Below, piece by piece: positions 35,663 to 47,114 of a stretch of 64,000 nucleotides of DNA. The translations under genes were made by a program, and so were the position numbers. The first letter of the stretch is position 1; each line of letters starts with the position of its first letter. Location of the stretch: contig RCTD01000011.1 of NCBI GenBank assembly GCA_014898415.1, forward strand, positions 1,364,001-1,428,000, in the 5' to 3' direction. The notes beneath the pieces are model-generated. The model did no database searches. It was not told where the DNA came from and saw only the letters and a list, made by a program, of their open reading frames with translations. Source of the stretch: Stromatinia cepivora (taxonomy: Eukaryota; Ascomycota; Leotiomycetes; Helotiales; Sclerotiniaceae).

Positions 35663-37330
35663 CTATTGAGAGAGCTTCTGAACTTCTCCTTCTTTCTTAC
35701 TCTGATATTCAAGAACTTTCATGAGGCCACCGACGAGGTGCAGACTTCCAGTTACCAGAACAAAGAAACGTTCCTCATCTTCGGATACCTTATGCACAAG
35801 CTCTACCGCTTCTTCGATACTCGCATACTCCGTACACATTGGACTACGATCCAAGCTTGAGTATAATTTGGACGCCGACTCCTGTTGGCTGAGATCAATG
35901 ATCCCTTTATCAACTCCTTCGCTTTTGAAAGGTATATTGGTGCAAAAGGCAGCGAAGTCGAAAGCTCTGAAAGGAATATGAATGTTTTCAAGTAATGTCC
36001 GAATGAGTATTCCAGGGTCGCGGTCTTGTTGGTTGAAAATTAGCATGCTTTTCGTGGGGGAAACTCCTTCCGCGGCGGCTTGATTGAGTTTCGAAGCGTA
36101 CCAATAGCCAGTCTCCTTGATACTGTCCACTGTGTGCGCACCATCGATGAACCACGTGATATTGCCAGTGACCATAACTTCACATCTACCAGCCCATTTA
36201 ACTGTCTTTATCCCTTCCAAAAACTGACCTGGGATGGGTTGTTCAAGAGTTAATAGTCCAGAAAGGGTAGGCACGTCTCGAATACATAGATCTTGTAAAT
36301 GTGAAGCTGCAACAGCCATTGCCAGACTCGCATTATCCTTCTGGAACTCCCCCTCAGTGCCTAATTCAATGGTTCCATCATCAAACCCGGAATGTCTATT
36401 CACGACCTCCAATTTGACACCAATTTCCTTGGTGCGGTTTTCTAGAACAGACTGTGCTGCTTGAAGCTGCGGAGAGGTGAAACACGGGATGTTTTTCTTC
36501 ATAATGCCAGCCTTGTGCCAAGCTATCTTATCAATTGAGTCTCCCAGCATTCCAACATGGTCGACGCCGAGTTTCGTGATCGCGGTGGTAGTAACTGCTT
36601 CAGCTGGCAGTATATTCGTGCTATCATATTCTCCTCCAATACCACATTCAATGATGGCGGTTTCCACACCTTCCTCCATGAATGTGTGTAGTGCCATGAT
36701 AGTGAGATATCGAAAATATCCTGGCTTGGTCTCCGAGGACGTAGGATTCGAATGCGGGGTAGTAGATGCGGCAGAAGCATCAGAAAACCGATCCCAGAGC
36801 TCAAAGAAATACCGCGCAAATAGAGGTTCTGATATTGGTGAGCCATCTATCCTTATTCGTTCGCGTACTGTCATTAGATGTGGTGAGGTATATAGCCCAA
36901 TCTTCCCTAGACCCTTCCTTTTCGTATCCCCTGGTACAACAACTCCAATGTCACTTTCTTCGCACCGATACTGTCGCAGAATGTTATCTATCATAGCACA
37001 CACACTACCCTTCCCTTTTGTTCCAGCTACGTGTATACATTTTAATCCGCGCCTTGAAAAATCTCCAGTCTCGTACCCCGCCTTGCGCGCCCATTCGAGC
37101 ATTTCTGGTATAGCATACAAATTCATATCCTTTGAGGTATTCGATATAGAGGAAACAATTGTTCGATTAGATTGTAAGGTATCTAACAGCGCTATCGCAT
37201 CCTCGTAGCTACGACCTTTGGAGGCCATTCTGCTTGAGAACCGAATGTGATGTTGGAAAATGCGAGCACGCAGGAAAGGTTCAGCTGCTACGTTTCGAAG
37301 CAAACGGGGAAACATGAGCGACATCGACAT
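35663..37330 (-). CDS. Folylpolyglutamate synthase, longer paralogue with presequence
   Basis: A single exon of 555 aa. It shows the full FPGS/Mur ligase set: P-loop GTKGKGS at 103-109, YTSPHLMTVRERIRIDG, GIGGEYDSTNIL, LGVDHVGMLGDSIDKIAWHKAGIM, VKWAGRCE, DGAHTVDS, MLIFNQQDRDP and VTGSLHLVGG. The first 34 residues are basic, hydrophobic and free of acidic residues apart from one Glu (FPRLLRNVAAEPFLRARIFQ), followed by Met35 at MASKGRSYEDA. Initiation at 37330 would give a mitochondrial form and at 37228 a cytosolic form, a pattern known from other FPGS genes; here it is inference. The intronless structure contrasts with the five-exon paralogue across the 374-bp gap, so the pair is not a recent duplicate. 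Confidence 0.92.
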   Translation of the reverse strand: MSMSLMFPRLLRNVAAEPFLRARIFQHHIRFSSRMASKGRSYEDAIALLDTLQSNRTIVSSISNTSKDMNLYAIPEMLEWARKAGYETGDFSRRGLKCIHVAGTKGKGSVCAMIDNILRQYRCEESDIGVVVPGDTKRKGLGKIGLYTSPHLMTVRERIRIDGSPISEPLFARYFFELWDRFSDASAASTTPHSNPTSSETKPGYFRYLTIMALHTFMEEGVETAIIECGIGGEYDSTNILPAEAVTTTAITKLGVDHVGMLGDSIDKIAWHKAGIMKKNIPCFTSPQLQAAQSVLENRTKEIGVKLEVVNRHSGFDDGTIELGTEGEFQKDNASLAMAVAASHLQDLCIRDVPTLSGLLTLEQPIPGQFLEGIKTVKWAGRCEVMVTGNITWFIDGAHTVDSIKETGYWYASKLNQAAAEGVSPTKSMLIFNQQDRDPGILIRTLLENIHIPFRAFDFAAFCTNIPFKSEGVDKGIIDLSQQESASKLYSSLDRSPMCTEYASIEEAVELVHKVSEDEERFFVLVTGSLHLVGGLMKVLEYQSKKEGEVQKLSQ

Positions 37331-38328
37331 TTGAGCATTTGTGTGGTGAAATATTCCGGAGACATATTATAGTATTTTACTGTTTGTATCTGTTCTCAAT
37401 TGATCATTGCATCTGTTCGTTACGTTACTTGGTTGTGTACTTAGGGTATGAATTGTAGCACACAAGAAGTCGACCTAATGTCAGATGTTTCACCGCTTTG
37501 GGCAGAAATAATTATCGATAACGCGGAAATAAGAACCGGAAAGTGGTCTTATTCCCAAGTCGATGTAAGTCTTATTTATTTTCACCGCTCCCTGGCAGAA
37601 TCCTTACCCTACTGCGAGGATAATTTGATGATGTCAACGGGCATCTCATTTATTGGCTGGCCATGAGGAAAAGGCTTCTGTTACATTATGAAACCTGTAC
37701 ACTGGTTAAATATGTTTCCGAAACCTCCCATGTACGTGAGAACCGCCCGTCTCCCTCTATTATGAAAGCCGAGCAGAAAGCCAATGGGTGAACGGGGTAT
37801 TAATAGAAACCTACACGCTCTCTGATTTCTCCAAAATTTCCCTATTTGCTTTGACAAAATCTCTAAGGCCTTCCTAATGATTTCGGTTCGTGTTTGTATT
37901 GTATCAAAAGCTATTCTATCAATATTATTGTGAAAGAGGTAGGTCGAGATATGTGTATCCCGATAGCACACTATAAGGGGGAATAGGAATAAGAATTGAC
38001 TAGATTATATTGTAAAAACTTCAAATAATAAAATTAGTAAAATAAATAACGATTTGGGTTGTGTAAAATTTGATATATAAAAAGATTAATAGAAAACGAT
38101 TAATTATTTAAAGAAAAGAAGGGTAGAATTTTTTCTTTATATTTAATTAGGCGGCCTCGACATCCCAACTCTCTTACATTATATGGAAAACTTGGTCATT
38201 GTATAGATGTAGTCAAATGTTCAATATCGATAAGATTATTATTCTGATTCTGATTCTGAGATTAGTATTTCTATGAATACTGGGGAATTGTTTGTATACC
38301 TTAGATATAGGAATATTCTCATTGTTAT
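37331..38328. other. Intergenic, AT-rich towards the LTR element
   Basis: Promoter region of the longer FPGS gene, then non-coding sequence. From about 37990 it becomes strongly AT-rich. No supported gene. Confidence 0.5.
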
Positions 38329-38498
38329 TATGACACAACGGCCGAATAACTTGAGTATCTCTTAGAATTAAAAGCTACAGATCAAAAAGTAGAACTATAT
38401 GATTATATATATACAGGCTGAGAGCTCATTTAACCTATTCGGGGAATGCTGTATTCCAATTAGGGCTCGAATCGATCACATTGTACGTATATGTAATA
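38329..38498 (-). repeat. Long terminal repeat, 3' copy
   Basis: Aligns without gaps to 39724-39893 over 170 bp. By eye there are about 20 differences, every one a transition. Confidence 0.85.
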
Positions 38499-38573
38499 CT
38501 ACCCCCCCCTATATGAAAGCTCGCCCCAAACGCTTTAAACGAATAATATAAAAGAATCCGAAAACAATTATAA

Positions 38574-39260
38574 TTATGAATCATTAATTTCATTCGTCAA
38601 CTCGGCTAAATGTATAAATTTAATGGTATCCGTTGCTTCCTCTATTCGATCAGAAAAAGTACATTTATCGATTATGTTTTCCAAATATGTTAAATTCTCC
38701 AATTCCTTTTTCATCTTTTCTTCATCCCATTCTAAATCTGTATCATTATTGTTCAAAGTAGTTAGTGTAGGATGATTAGCTGGATCAAATGAATTATATA
38801 TTCCATTATATGGATTCAAGTGGTAAGTACGAATTCAATGGTATAAGGATCCATATTTTGTATATCTATTCTCTTTACGAAAGCGAGTTCGCTTTTGTAA
38901 AGTGAATTCGGGAGTTCTTAATTGTTGAAGCTGAAGGGATATCTTTGGTAGTGGTGTTAGGGTGAGATCGGAATCGAGTATATTTAGGGTATGATTGATA
39001 CCAGATATATCTATTGGATCGGAACGATTTTGAGAGTGAGAATTAGGGCATTGCAATATATGGGGAATGGAACTAGTAACTCCATTAGGAATGAAGCCAT
39101 TGGTCGAACGAGCAGCTAGTTGTTGCATAACTTGTACGAATTCAGGGTAGGAACGGGGTAAGCTCAAGGGGGGTGGCCTGATCGACGGACGAAAGTTGTG
39201 GCAATACCATAACTTGAACTTGAGATTCAAGGTTAAGATAAACGTAATAAAATTGAACAA
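38574..39260 (-). pseudogene. Interior reading frame of the LTR element, split by a stop
   Basis: One minus-strand frame runs from about 39260 to 38574 and is broken only by a TGA at 38835-38837. The first part is about 141 codons. The second, after the stop, is about 87 codons of acidic, helical sequence (DLEWDEEKMKKELENLTYLENI). There is no zinc knuckle or protease motif, so a capsid-like role is only a guess. The TGA may be a mutated CGA or TGG, in line with RIP. Confidence 0.5.
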
Positions 39261-39723
39261 TGGAATTGCTGATTGCAGTATTATCTATTTGAAGCTTAGC
39301 TTTGATTGAAGGAAGCCAGGTATCGAACTTTTGTGTGTTTCCATTGAACTTTTCCGGATCGGGAAGGTAAAGTTTTGAAATGGGGTTTGATCGAGTTAGG
39401 AATAAAAAGTGTAGGAAAGCAATCTCTTTGTGTTATCGTATCATTTCGGTTTGTAATTCATCGATTGCAAAGTTGATTGATTCCATTATTAAGAAGTGAA
39501 GTAAAATCGAGGGGAACGTTGCCCAAATGTGAATACCTTCAAAAAGCTACAAAGGATTTTTTCAAAAAGGGTTTTAATAAAGGGAAAACAACTTTACAAA
39601 TTGTATTATAAGTATATACATATAGGTAGGAGTATGAGTGTGTGCTTAGAACTTGTGGAATGTGTGTGAGTTTGAGTATGTGTGTATATTACTCGATTTC
39701 TTATTTTGAGGAGTTTTTAATAA

Positions 39724-39893
39724 TATAACACAACGGTTGAATAACTTGAGTATCTTTTAGAATTAAAAACTATAGATCGAAAGGTAGAACTATATGATTA
39801 TATATATACAGGCCGAGAGCTCACTTAGTCTATTCGGGGAATACTACATTCCGATTAGGGTTCGAATCGATCACGTTGTACGTATACGTAACA
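39724..39893 (-). repeat. Long terminal repeat, 5' copy
   Basis: Partner of 38329-38498; ends GTAACA directly before the gttat target duplicate. Confidence 0.85.
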
Positions 39894-40301
39894 GTTATGA
39901 ATACCGGAAACACTATTTATTCTTGCAGTTTCAAGGGTTGCTGACGTTGATTTTGGTTGTTCGGACTTTGCTGCTCCTCTGCTTCTGGCCATTTTATATA
40001 TAGTTATATAAAAATAGGGTTGAATTCGTCGAGAAGATGGATATGGAGATTTGATGGTAATGGCGATGGTGATAAGGGCGAGGGGTGCCAGTGCGCGATT
40101 TGTATATGACCTCTCGGCTAAGATGATTTGTCCCGCTAGTCCTCGCTACACAAAGACTAAATATATAACTCAACGCATGGGCATGGGTGTCATGGGTGTA
40201 GTGAAGTGATTGGTTTAAAAGTCTGCCAAAATTCTTCTAGCGTTGCACTTCACAATATAATATCAAATGACAACGCTATTAGCATCGAATATTATTAGAT
40301 A

Positions 40302-40399
40302 TCCGGCATGGTGTAGTGGCTAGCATTTCCGCCTCTCATTCAAAGCATTCACGCTTAAATCAAGTCGCGGGAGACCGGGGTTCAATTCCCCGTACCGGA
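40302..40399 (+). tRNA. tRNA-Glu (CTC) with a 27-nt intron
   Basis: The acceptor stem tccggca pairs with taccgga (one C-A mismatch). The D arm has gtgtagtggctagcat, and the T arm is ccggggttcaattccccg. The anticodon stem tccgc pairs with gcggg across an intron. The loop reads c-t-CTC-a with the anticodon at 40335-40337, and the intron lies at 40339-40365, one base after the anticodon, where nuclear tRNA introns sit. No encoded CCA, as expected for eukaryotes. Confidence 0.93.
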
Positions 40400-41777
40400 A
40401 TTCCTTTTGCATCTTTAGATTCTCCTGGTCTTTCAGATCATTTTGATATCATTTTTTGTCGGTTTGGACGTCTACCTAATCCACAATACCTGTCCCGAAG
40501 ATGGCTCTTCTTACTGAATTTTCTTTCTTAACCTTGCATGTAATGTATGACAGCAGTCTATGATAGTATCTAATAAGCCTGATAACATCTAATCCACGAA
40601 ACGTTGCCCCTCAAGAAGCTGATGCAGCCCACACAGGAGGGATACACGTGATTATGTATCAGGTGATATTGCACCACGTGACCACCAAATCTTCATCTTC
40701 TGAATATGGCAACTCGTGATAAATTGTTTCGTAGAAATAACTTACCATTTTCCGCTATCACAAAGCAGGGTAGGGAAATGTGAATCTTATGTTTCAAGCA
40801 AGTCCGATATCAAAAGATTGAACCCACTCAGAGAGTCACAGCCACAACTACCTAGCAGTTATTATTGCAATTCTCACTAGCCATATTCCCCCACCACGAA
40901 CGGTTTTGAGTCCATCCCGAACCATCCCTTGCAATATTGTTCTCTTATATACTGCAATGTATCCATCTGAAAAAGCTCCTACAATCTATGCACCATTACA
41001 GATAGGTGTAAGCCTCTCTTCGGAATCCTTCAACGCCAAGTGGCCCAAGATATTGGCCTGAAAAAATGTTCGCATTGCATTTGTTGTCATCACACGCTTT
41101 ACGATATCAGTGGTCTGTTTGTGCATGTAGCTTTTGAAGCCCATAACAACAGATCTTAAGAGATATCAAATACACTCCCATCCCGCGAATTCAAAAGCCA
41201 AGTCGTCGTATACCTTCAATGCTATTATATTTTATACGAAGTGTTTATGACGAGATGTAGTACCCACCTTTTAGACCTCGCTGGGTTTTATCTCTTGACC
41301 GCCTTTTACGCATGCTTCATACCATACTTCACCTAAACCTGGCAGTGGTGCGCTTTCTCAAATAGCTTGTATAAAATATCCGATGGCATTCTTTCTGTTC
41401 AGTGCGTTGGCATAGACCTTATTGGGTAATGTGTGGGGCCCGACCCGACCAAGTCAATGCATAGGGCAGCAATCTGCACGCATGGGTTTGGAGAGCGTCA
41501 CATTCAATTTGACAGCCTCGTCATTTTTTTCCTCTCTTCTTTTTACTCTGAAGTTTCTTTCTTCAATTATGAAAGGAAGTGCCTTCTATTTGTATTGCCA
41601 GCTGCATTTTCATAGTGACACCATTAACCTGCAGGTGATCATCGAGCAATCAATCTAATTCGTGCCGTTACTTCAGCCCACAGTAAACTTCTGCAGAACA
41701 GTTATACAAAAGATTGAACCCCTTCATGTGGATACTTCATTTGTTTCCAAGAAACAAGGCTGTAGGATTATCCATAC
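40400..41777. other. Intergenic, no supported gene
   Basis: Downstream of the tRNA and upstream of the AAA ATPase gene. Short frames at 41422-41658 and 41662-42027 are not supported by motifs; the second overlaps the real first exon in another frame. Confidence 0.5.
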
Positions 41778-44700
41778 ATGGAGAACGCAGATGTGGCTAC
41801 TTCTGATAAGGCGAGGAGTTCAGAGCACTACTCGGAAATGGATCGAGAACATGCAACACAGAACGATATTTCCCAACGAGATTCGAGTCCATCGGGAAAA
41901 GCGATGGATAGACAGCGCGAGGCTCAAGAATATATTCGCAATCGTCGAGCACAAGCAACTGTCGCAGACGAGGCAGATGAGAATGTCATGGTCGATAACG
42001 TTTCACAATTCGGGCCACAAAATATAAGTAGAGAAAGTGAAGATGATGAACAAAAGCTACTTGTCACATTAGCAGAAAAGTACAACTACAATTTATACTT
42101 AGTGAGTCTGACCGAATGGAAGCTTCCTCGGTCCCTACTTTTGTAACTTATGTAGCGCATAGACTAATGATGATGTAAAAGCCCCCGGGGAACTCTGGAA
42201 GTCCCATAATCGAGCATACAAATTACGCTGCTCTACTGCATCGTAACCCGCCATCTTTGCCACAAACACGTCAAATAACGGATGGGCATGACTCCTGGCA
42301 CCACTCTCGTCCTAGAAATCTTTCCGGTTCTCCACAGACCGAAGATCCCCCTCGAACCCCCTCTCCATCGATACGTCACCTTGACACTTCGCAAATAACC
42401 CCTTCTCCGCCGCCACCTATTCCGACAGCCCCAATCTCCGATTTTCGTCCCGGCCCTATATTTTCTACTTCACATATGCCTTATCAAGCAAATAACCCGC
42501 GACCTGCCTACGCAACAAATCTCAGGCAATATGCAGATAGGAATCGGACACCGGCCAAGAAACAGACATCTGAACGATCAGGGTTTGAAAATAATGCGGC
42601 TAATTCTGAAACTCAACCATCCGTAAACAGTGAGTACAGACATTTCAATGCCCAAGGTACGAATTTGCAGATAAGCTCACACATTCACAGGTCAGCTCTC
42701 AGATAGATACAGACATAACCAGATTGTGTCTTCTCCCCACCAAAAATCTCAGTCACCCCAGGCGGCACCTACTCAATGGGCGGCACCTAAACCTGCTCGA
42801 AACAACGCCAATATTGTCCAGAATCTACAGGACTCGCAGGCTCTACAGTTGGCGGAGTCTGGATCGCAGCCGTCACGGCTTCATCCTGTTTCTTATCCTT
42901 CACAATCGCGGCAAGAAGCTACTCCACAAAATATAGAGCAGGGGCATGATTCCTCACACCCGAGCGGCCCAGAGCTCTGGAGCCATAATAATAGGCTTCC
43001 GCAAAAAAACTACCCGACTCCTGATAGTGTATCAGGCAATAGTCGCCGGCAACTGTCTTATGCGCAACAGAACAATGCCCACAATAGCCCTAAAGCTTTC
43101 GGTCATGCGCCAGCCGGGCAAATTGCACCTCTTCCACAGGGCCACCACGGAAACCATGGGCACGAAACATATGGTCCACACCACGAGCATGATATGACCC
43201 CCTCCAACTATGGCTATGATCAAAGTTCTCAAGGGGAATTCAGTCCTCGTACGTCCTTGAGTTCTTCTATTTGGTCCCCTGATTATAAAACTAATACTGA
43301 TTTCTTTTAGCAACTACAATTCCTAACCAATCGACTTTCACTCCAGAATCTCATGGAAATTCTACTCGTGGTCATGCAGGTGGATACAGTTCTGAACATC
43401 AATTCGAACAATCTATGGACGGTCGTAGACCTCGTGAGTAATCTATTATTCATATTAAACCTTACCTACTGAACAAGTCATCAGAAATACACGGATCCAT
43501 ATCATCGACAACTCTTCATCGCCAAAGTAATTTTGTCGACTGGAAATCGCAGCTTTGCCAGCTGTTCAATGCACCACATGATAGTCATGACGAAGATCTG
43601 TTCAAATTGTTGGAAATGACCAGGAGCAAACTTTTGCCAGATAATCGTGACGCCAATCAAGAAAAATTAGCATTGCCTTATCATACGATCTATCGAGTCA
43701 GATGTTACCAAAAGGAACAAAGCCACATGTTTTTGGATACTCCTTGGCTTGTCAAAGACAGTCCTACTGGTGAACATATCCATGGTAGTATAATTGTAAG
43801 AAACATTGCTCTGCATACCCGGCAATATACAAACTTGTCTTTCATTGTATACAAAGACTATGCCTGTTGCAGACCTAAGATCAATACATTGAACACATCG
43901 AGTCCGACGAAACCGAAGTCTGCATACTCGGAACAACCCAGTTCAAACGGCGAGAATGAACTTGCAGAATTTCTCGAAGGCGAGTCTGTGTGCTTGATCG
44001 GCAGCGAGCTATCCACTGGTCTCAAAAGACTCACTAGGCAGAATATCCAGGAGAATTCATATTACCCTTCATTTAACGTTGGTACCGAGTTCAAGGCACC
44101 ATATCCATGGTTTTACCACCAGAGAGCTCCTTTGGAAGAGCGCAGACGCCAGCTAAAACCTGAGCTTTTGACTCGTGTAAATTCCTTTGTGGAATACGTT
44201 AATGAAAGCTTTGGGCCCGAATATGCTATAGTTGATTCACTCCTAAGCCAGGGGAAGATCTCGCGCAAATACCTGTGCTATCTTTACGTAAGTGATTTTC
44301 TGGGTCCCATGACCATGGTGAGATTTGGAATTTGACTGACAGCATGACAACAGAGCCCCGACACCGTCATACTGCGCGCCGACAAAGATGATGAAGGAAC
44401 GAAGAAAGCGTACTTGACTAAATCATGGCTTCATTTACCTGCAGGAGGGAGTTCTAAAGGGAGTGGAGAGTCAGCTACGTTGACAACCTCCTTGCTCGTA
44501 TCTTCCTGGACATTTGATGGTCTCTTTCAAGAGAACGTTGAATTAATCACGATTGATGATTTCAAAACGTCAGAAGAAATTGTCAAAATCACCGCTCTGA
44601 GCACTTATCCAATGCGCTATGCCGACCCTACCATTGGGACATCGCTTAGAAAACAGGGAGAAATGTTCTGGAAATTCCGCAAGGCCTGCTATATATACTA

Positions 44701-45995
44701 TAGTGAAGAAGATGAATCAGAAGAGAATATTGTGGGCAAACCCAATGATCAAATTTACATTTGTCAGCTGGCTAATATCATATTTGTTCACAGGGGCAAT
44801 CCAGGTATATGATTGATATCGAAACATACAAGAAGTTGCACCCCAAACCTTCAGGGGCCATGCCACCCAATCGAGACGACTTGGGTCCTTTGGTGATGGC
44901 GTCTGATTTACCACCAGAAGGCGTTTTCACACTTCTTCTGCCTAGCACGATTATTGGATTCAATATGCAAGAAAAGAAATGGGGTTTGTTAAAAAAGACA
45001 CAATTATCACTGTCCTGTTTGCTAATGTGTTGCATTAGTCAATCTCGAAGTTAGTCGCATGTACGCGGTTAAATGGAACAAAGATGCGTTTGAAACATTG
45101 GCTAGAGATAACGATACGAAGATCCTCATCACATCTTTAGTCGCAAACCAAATCAAAGACGAGCAGAGCCCGGGCCTCATCGGCAGGAAAGGAAATGGTT
45201 CAATCATACTATTACATGGGTAAATGATCCACAAACTCGGACTTTTTTATACAAAAAATAAACTAACAATGAACTGATAGCTCTTCTGGGACTGGTAAAA
45301 CCATGACAGCGGAAAGTGTGTCAGAGGTAGTTGAGAAACCACTCTACGTAACCTCGTGTAGCGAGATAGGAACCACACCAGAAGCCCTAGAAAAATCTCT
45401 CGAACGAATCTTCTTTCTAGGAAGAGTTTGGAAATGCGTCATACTCCTTGAAGACGCCGAAATGTTTCTCGAGAAAAGGACTTTGGGAGATCTTCAACGC
45501 AACGCATTGATCTCCGTATTTTTACGAATACTTGAATCTTACAACGGAATCATCATTTTAACGAGCTCTCCCATCACCACCATGGATGAGGCTTTCAAAT
45601 CTCGCATTCAACTTTTCCTCCGCTATACTCCGCTGACTTTTGCTCAACGAACTAAGATATGGGAATCCCATATCAAGCAGCTTGAGTCACTGGAATCCCT
45701 ATTCAACCCCTCTACGATAAATATATCCGAGCTTCGAGCGAATTTATCAACGCTTGCTAAATACAAGCTTAATGGACATGAAATCGGACATGCAGTCAGA
45801 ACAGCTAGACAATTAGCCTTGTGGAAGGGAATTCCGATGGGGTTTGAAGAGGTGCAGTATGCTGTCAGTGTTGCGGGAGGATACGACAATACAAGTGAAG
45901 AAGACAAAAGGAACGCGGGAGAAACGGTGAAGCGGGATACAGATGATGATCCTTATGATGGGGTTGAAGATTTAATGAGTGTTGCTGAGTTATGA
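41778..45995 (+). CDS. AAA-family ATPase with DUF7025-type N-terminal region and altered Walker B
   Basis: Nine inferred exons: 41778-42101, 42182-42629, 42691-43248, 43311-43433, 43485-44287, 44354-44731, 44794-44983, 45039-45219 and 45281-45995. All phases agree, giving 1239 aa. The first ~550 residues are low-complexity and rich in Pro, Gln, Ser and His. A conserved region of the DUF7025 type follows (IYRVRCYQKEQSHMFLDTPW, then YPWFYHQRAPLEERR), then RYMIDIETYKKLHP. The AAA module is C-terminal: Walker A GSSGTGKT at 1002-1009. The Walker B core is EDAE (1059-1062) instead of the usual DEAD, sensor 1 has TSSP where Asn is expected, and the arginine finger region DEAFKSR (Arg1110) is kept. 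The lid ends in an acidic tail. These fungal proteins are largely uncharacterised. ATP binding looks likely, hydrolysis less certain. Confidence 0.88.
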
Positions 45996-46379
45996 TTTGA
46001 GTTACCGAGCGTCTGCTTTGTACAGAACCATCCTTCTCGGCTTGTGTGTATGGAGCGCTGTCCTTCCGTTTGCTTTCGCATCTGAGTTTGCGGTTGCGTT
46101 TTGGATTTTTCTGCGTATATACCATTCTTGTATGATTTTTTGTTGAATAGGGTAGTAGGAAATAATGTATTAGGCTCATGTATGTTTCGTGCCTTCGTTC
46201 ATCATCTCATACGAAGCGTTTTGCCAAAGTCTCTTACGTTTTACAGGCACGGAATTAGCTTCAATTCATTCACATGCTGTGACCGCTTGATGGAAGTTTA
46301 AAGCTCTCTTGTTCCCACATTCTTCTATGAATATGATTTAGAAGGTGTCCAGAAGCGATATTTACAAGCCAGGACAAAA
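45996..46379. other. Intergenic, AAA gene 3' flank
   Basis: The 3' untranslated region of the AAA gene and the spacer to the small gene. The 66-codon frame at 46101-46301 has no support. Confidence 0.45.
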
Positions 46380-46887
46380 ATGGAACAATTGATCAAGACT
46401 AACAACGAGCGAGCTGCGTTAAGGAAAATGATGGTGTGGATCCGAAGCATTGGCCAAATTAATTGGCAACCTCGAAAGATTACCCCTCCTTGCCTAGACG
46501 GAAATCTCCCTGCTGCTATTTCTCGCAATATGACTCTCCGTACTATCACTGATCATGCTTCCGCATTTGGTACGACCGCCTACAACGCTACTGTCTCCGC
46601 TGCTGCTGCCTCTGATGCAGCTACCTTAGATGCAGCTGCTTCTCTATTCGATGTGGGTTTGTGAATTTTTTTGAGATGGTGTGAAAATGAGGAATATGCA
46701 GATGTGATTTATTAGTTGTTCCGTGGCAGAAATAGTATGATTGAAACTTATGGACAGAATGGTGCTGCCAATGAAGTTAGCTTCTCTGCTGCTGGTCCTA
46801 CTGTAAGTTTACATACCCAATTCCAATACTTTTCCAGAAATGGACAAAAGCTAACATGTTGAATGGGGAAAGAAAGCTACGATGTAA
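46380..46887 (+). CDS. Small hypothetical protein, unrecognised
   Basis: Three exons with phase-0 junctions fit: 46380-46652, 46716-46802 and 46873-46887, giving 124 aa. The sequence has a basic, Trp-containing start (MMVWIRSIGQINWQPRK), an Ala-rich helix-like middle (TVSAAAASDAATLDAAASLFD) and a second exon that reads protein-like through a clean donor (ACT|GTAAGT). A further acceptor at 46340 (tttag) would allow an upstream exon, so the start is uncertain. No known family, signal peptide or membrane segment is evident. It may also be the 3' end of a gene whose first exon I missed. Confidence 0.45.
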
Positions 46888-47114
46888 TAGAAGAAGATTG
46901 ATTTGCAAAGACGATTCGCATTACGAGAGACAAAGTCGAAAGCTATACGAAATAAATTCAAAGTCGTGCTGTGATGTATCAGAGTGTCAAGGGAAGTTGA
47001 ATTGTTCGGAGAATTAAGCTTTAGTATAAATATTCAACATCGAAAGAATACAATTATCTATAACCTTAAATGCAGTCCCATCACGAGACAAGAATATCCA
47101 ACATCGCATCGTAT

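Larger units (their letters stand above)
38329..39893 (-). mobile_element. Small non-autonomous LTR element, RIP-mutated
   Basis: Two 170-bp direct repeats (38329-38498 and 39724-39893) flank about 1.2 kb. The host sequence gttat is repeated outside both ends (38324-38328 and 39894-39898), as expected for a 5-bp target duplication. Next to the left repeat on the minus strand is a purine run (agggggggg), the right place for a polypurine tract if the element is read on the minus strand. The right repeat is then the 5' LTR. The LTR ends (TAT.AC and GTAACA) would be TGT.AC/GTAACA before G-to-A change. No reverse transcriptase or integrase fits in the interior, so it is a TRIM-like or deleted element. 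I found no clear primer binding site. Confidence 0.8.

Noticed and set aside
39858..39868. tRNA B-box-like sequence (ggttcgaatcg) inside the LTR
   Set aside because: The other LTR copy lacks the match at one key base and no A box or tRNA fold is present. Paired repeats with a target duplication fit an LTR element better than a SINE.
42657..42690. A 34-nt intron in the AAA ATPase gene using the donor at 42657
   Set aside because: Too short for a fungal intron. The GTGAGT donor at 42630 gives a 61-nt intron in the same phase.
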